From positions 6,305,634-6,369,633 of the forward strand of contig OZ244969.1 of the NCBI GenBank assembly GCA_965222725.1: a stretch of 64,000 bases of DNA. Reading direction: 5' to 3'. This stretch comes from GCA-2748575 sp965222725. GTDB taxonomy: Bacteria > Pseudomonadota > Gammaproteobacteria > Pseudomonadales > Ketobacteraceae. This document shows, piece by piece, positions 62,750 through 64,000 of this stretch. Under the pieces are notes generated by a model that worked only from the letters and a program-made list of their open reading frames with translations, did no database searches and had not been told where the DNA came from. How positions within the stretch are numbered: position 1 is the stretch's first letter; every line of letters starts with the position of its first letter. The position numbers and the translations under genes were made by a program.

Positions 62750-64000
62750 ATGGCGAAGAAAAACGCCTTCTATGCGCAATCCGGCGGGGTAACCGCTGTT
62801 ATCAATGCCACCGCCTGTGGCGTGATTGAAACCGCCCGCCAGCACCCCGACACCATCGGCACCGTTTACGCGGGCCGCAACGGCATTATCGGCGCCCTGA
62901 CCGAAGAGCTGATCGACACCAGTCAGGAGTCCGACGCAGACATAGCCGCACTCAAGCACACCCCCGGTGGCGCTTTTGGATCCTGCCGCTACAAGCTGCG
63001 CAGCCTGGAAGAAAACCGCGCCGAATACGAGCGCCTGATCGAAGTCTTTGATGCCCACGACATCGGTTACTTCTTTTACAACGGCGGCAACGATTCCCAG
63101 GACACCGCCCACAAGGTTTCCCAGCTCAGCGAAAAACTGGGCTACGACCTTAAATGTATCGGCATTCCCAAAACCGTGGATAACGACCTGCCCATTACTG
63201 ACAACTGCCCCGGCTTTGGTTCGGTAGCCAAATACGTGGCGGTATCCATTCGCGAAGGCGCCCTGGATGTAAAGTCCATGTGCGAAACCTCCACCAAGAT
63301 TTTTATTCTGGAAGTGATGGGCCGCCACGCCGGCTGGATTGCGGCGGCCGGTGGCCTGGCCAATGAGCAGGACGGCGACGCCCCCCACCTGATTATTTTC
63401 CCCGAAGTGCCTTTTGACCGGGAAAAAGTCATGCGCAAGGTACGCCAGAGTGTGAAAGAACACGGCCACTGCGCCATTGTGGTTTCCGAAGGTGCCCAGT
63501 ATGAAGACGGTCGCTTTCTGGCAGACTCCGGCGGTAAAGACGCCTTTGGCCATACCCAACTGGGTGGCGTGGCGCCTTTCCTGGCAGAAATGATCAAGAA
63601 AGATCTGGGTTACAAATACCACTGGGCCGTTGCCGATTACCTGCAACGTTCCGCGCGCCATATTGCTTCCGCCACCGATCTGGAACACGCCTATGCGGTA
63701 GGCCAGAAAGCCGTGGAATTTGCAGTGGAAGGCAAGAACGCGGTCATGCCCGCCATTCTGCGCAACGAAGGCGCGGAATACAGCTGGCGTATCGGCGAAG
63801 CGAAACTGGCCGACGTGGCCAACGTGGAACGCAAAATGCCCCGGGACTTTATTGCCAAAGACGGCTTTGGCATTACCGCTGCCTGCCGGGAATACCTGCA
63901 GCCGCTGATACAGGGCGAAGCCTACCCCCCTTATGAAAACGGCCTGCCGCAAATTGCCCGCCTGAAACTGGCACTGGCTCCCAAGCTGCTGGACAAACCC
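62750..64000 (+). CDS. 6-phosphofructokinase, PPi-dependent type (partial at 3' end)
   Basis: The frame starts ATG 62750 with AGGGG upstream and is open for 417 codons to the window edge. The N-terminal SGGVTAVINA, GGNDS (112-116) and IPKTVDNDLP (139-148) are phosphofructokinase signatures. Asp at the position where ATP enzymes have Gly (GGNDS versus GGDGS) and Lys in PKTVDND (ATP enzymes have Gly) both point to pyrophosphate as phosphoryl donor. The reaction is reversible and interconverts fructose 6-phosphate and fructose 1,6-bisphosphate. Typical proteins of this group are about this length, so little is missing. Confidence 0.92.
   Translation, partial: MAKKNAFYAQSGGVTAVINATACGVIETARQHPDTIGTVYAGRNGIIGALTEELIDTSQESDADIAALKHTPGGAFGSCRYKLRSLEENRAEYERLIEVFDAHDIGYFFYNGGNDSQDTAHKVSQLSEKLGYDLKCIGIPKTVDNDLPITDNCPGFGSVAKYVAVSIREGALDVKSMCETSTKIFILEVMGRHAGWIAAAGGLANEQDGDAPHLIIFPEVPFDREKVMRKVRQSVKEHGHCAIVVSEGAQYEDGRFLADSGGKDAFGHTQLGGVAPFLAEMIKKDLGYKYHWAVADYLQRSARHIASATDLEHAYAVGQKAVEFAVEGKNAVMPAILRNEGAEYSWRIGEAKLADVANVERKMPRDFIAKDGFGITAACREYLQPLIQGEAYPPYENGLPQIARLKLALAPKLLDKP

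Noticed and set aside
62741..63952. Long minus-strand frame (403 codons) opposite the phosphofructokinase
   Set aside because: The plus-strand frame has clear family motifs and a Shine-Dalgarno; the antisense frame is a codon-bias shadow without recognisable domains.

Overview
The window comes from a gammaproteobacterium of the Pseudomonadales/Cellvibrionales/Oceanospirillales branch. Three gene orders support this: the envelope cluster proA-nadD-rsfS-rlmH-mrdA-rodA-mltB-rlpA-dacA-ybeD-lipB-lipA, the block dksA-gluQ-cbrX-cbrA-cbrB-(RNA)-pcnB-folK-panB-panC-acs known from Pseudomonas, and mpl. Base composition is moderate to high GC, codons favour G/C endings, and the coding strand changes often. 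I cannot name the genus. I see no tRNA, rRNA, insertion sequence, prophage or CRISPR array.

Layout. 1-4.1 kb: a partial membrane protein, an iron-type (Fur-like) operator, a Rieske protein, a methyltransferase and an RND/MMPL exporter. 4.3-17.0 kb: NAD, proline, ribosome-maturation, cell-wall elongation and lipoate genes, ending in a DedA-PAP2 fusion. 17.1-20.2 kb: a long inverted repeat, an HD-GYP protein that has lost its metal ligands, and a GGDEF diguanylate cyclase. 20.3-25.5 kb: a LysR regulator divergent from an RND exporter/LolA-like pair, with four phased GGAACA sites between them, then an arsenate reductase. 25.6-39.4 kb: sfsA, dksA, gluQ, the CbrXAB carbon/nitrogen regulatory system, a CrcZ-like RNA, and pcnB-folK-panB-panC-acs.

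39.5-54 kb is the accessory core. A two-partner-secretion exoprotein (TpsA) and its outer-membrane transporter (TpsB) flank a LuxR-type response regulator, a CHASE8-HAMP hybrid histidine kinase, a YfiR-type periplasmic protein and two large lipoprotein chitinases (GH19, and a double GH18). It reads as a surface chitin-degradation and adhesion locus with its own signalling. 54-64 kb holds a glutathione transferase, a small gene with a frameshift at a G6 run, a LEA-like secreted helix, a 7TMR-DISM hybrid kinase, an Smr protein, a small lipoprotein, a glycosyltransferase-like protein, mpl, a membrane protein and the start of a PPi-type phosphofructokinase.

The strongest non-coding signal is at 33.25-33.66 kb. 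A -24/-12 sigma54 promoter and upstream TGTTAC/GTAACA half-sites precede an A-rich transcript with about 30 overlapping AANAANAA (Hfq/Crc) windows, which ends in a clean intrinsic terminator. It sits between cbrB and pcnB, exactly where Pseudomonas carries crcZ. A matching AANAANAA site just upstream of acs suggests that this catabolite-repression circuit acts on a gene in the same window.
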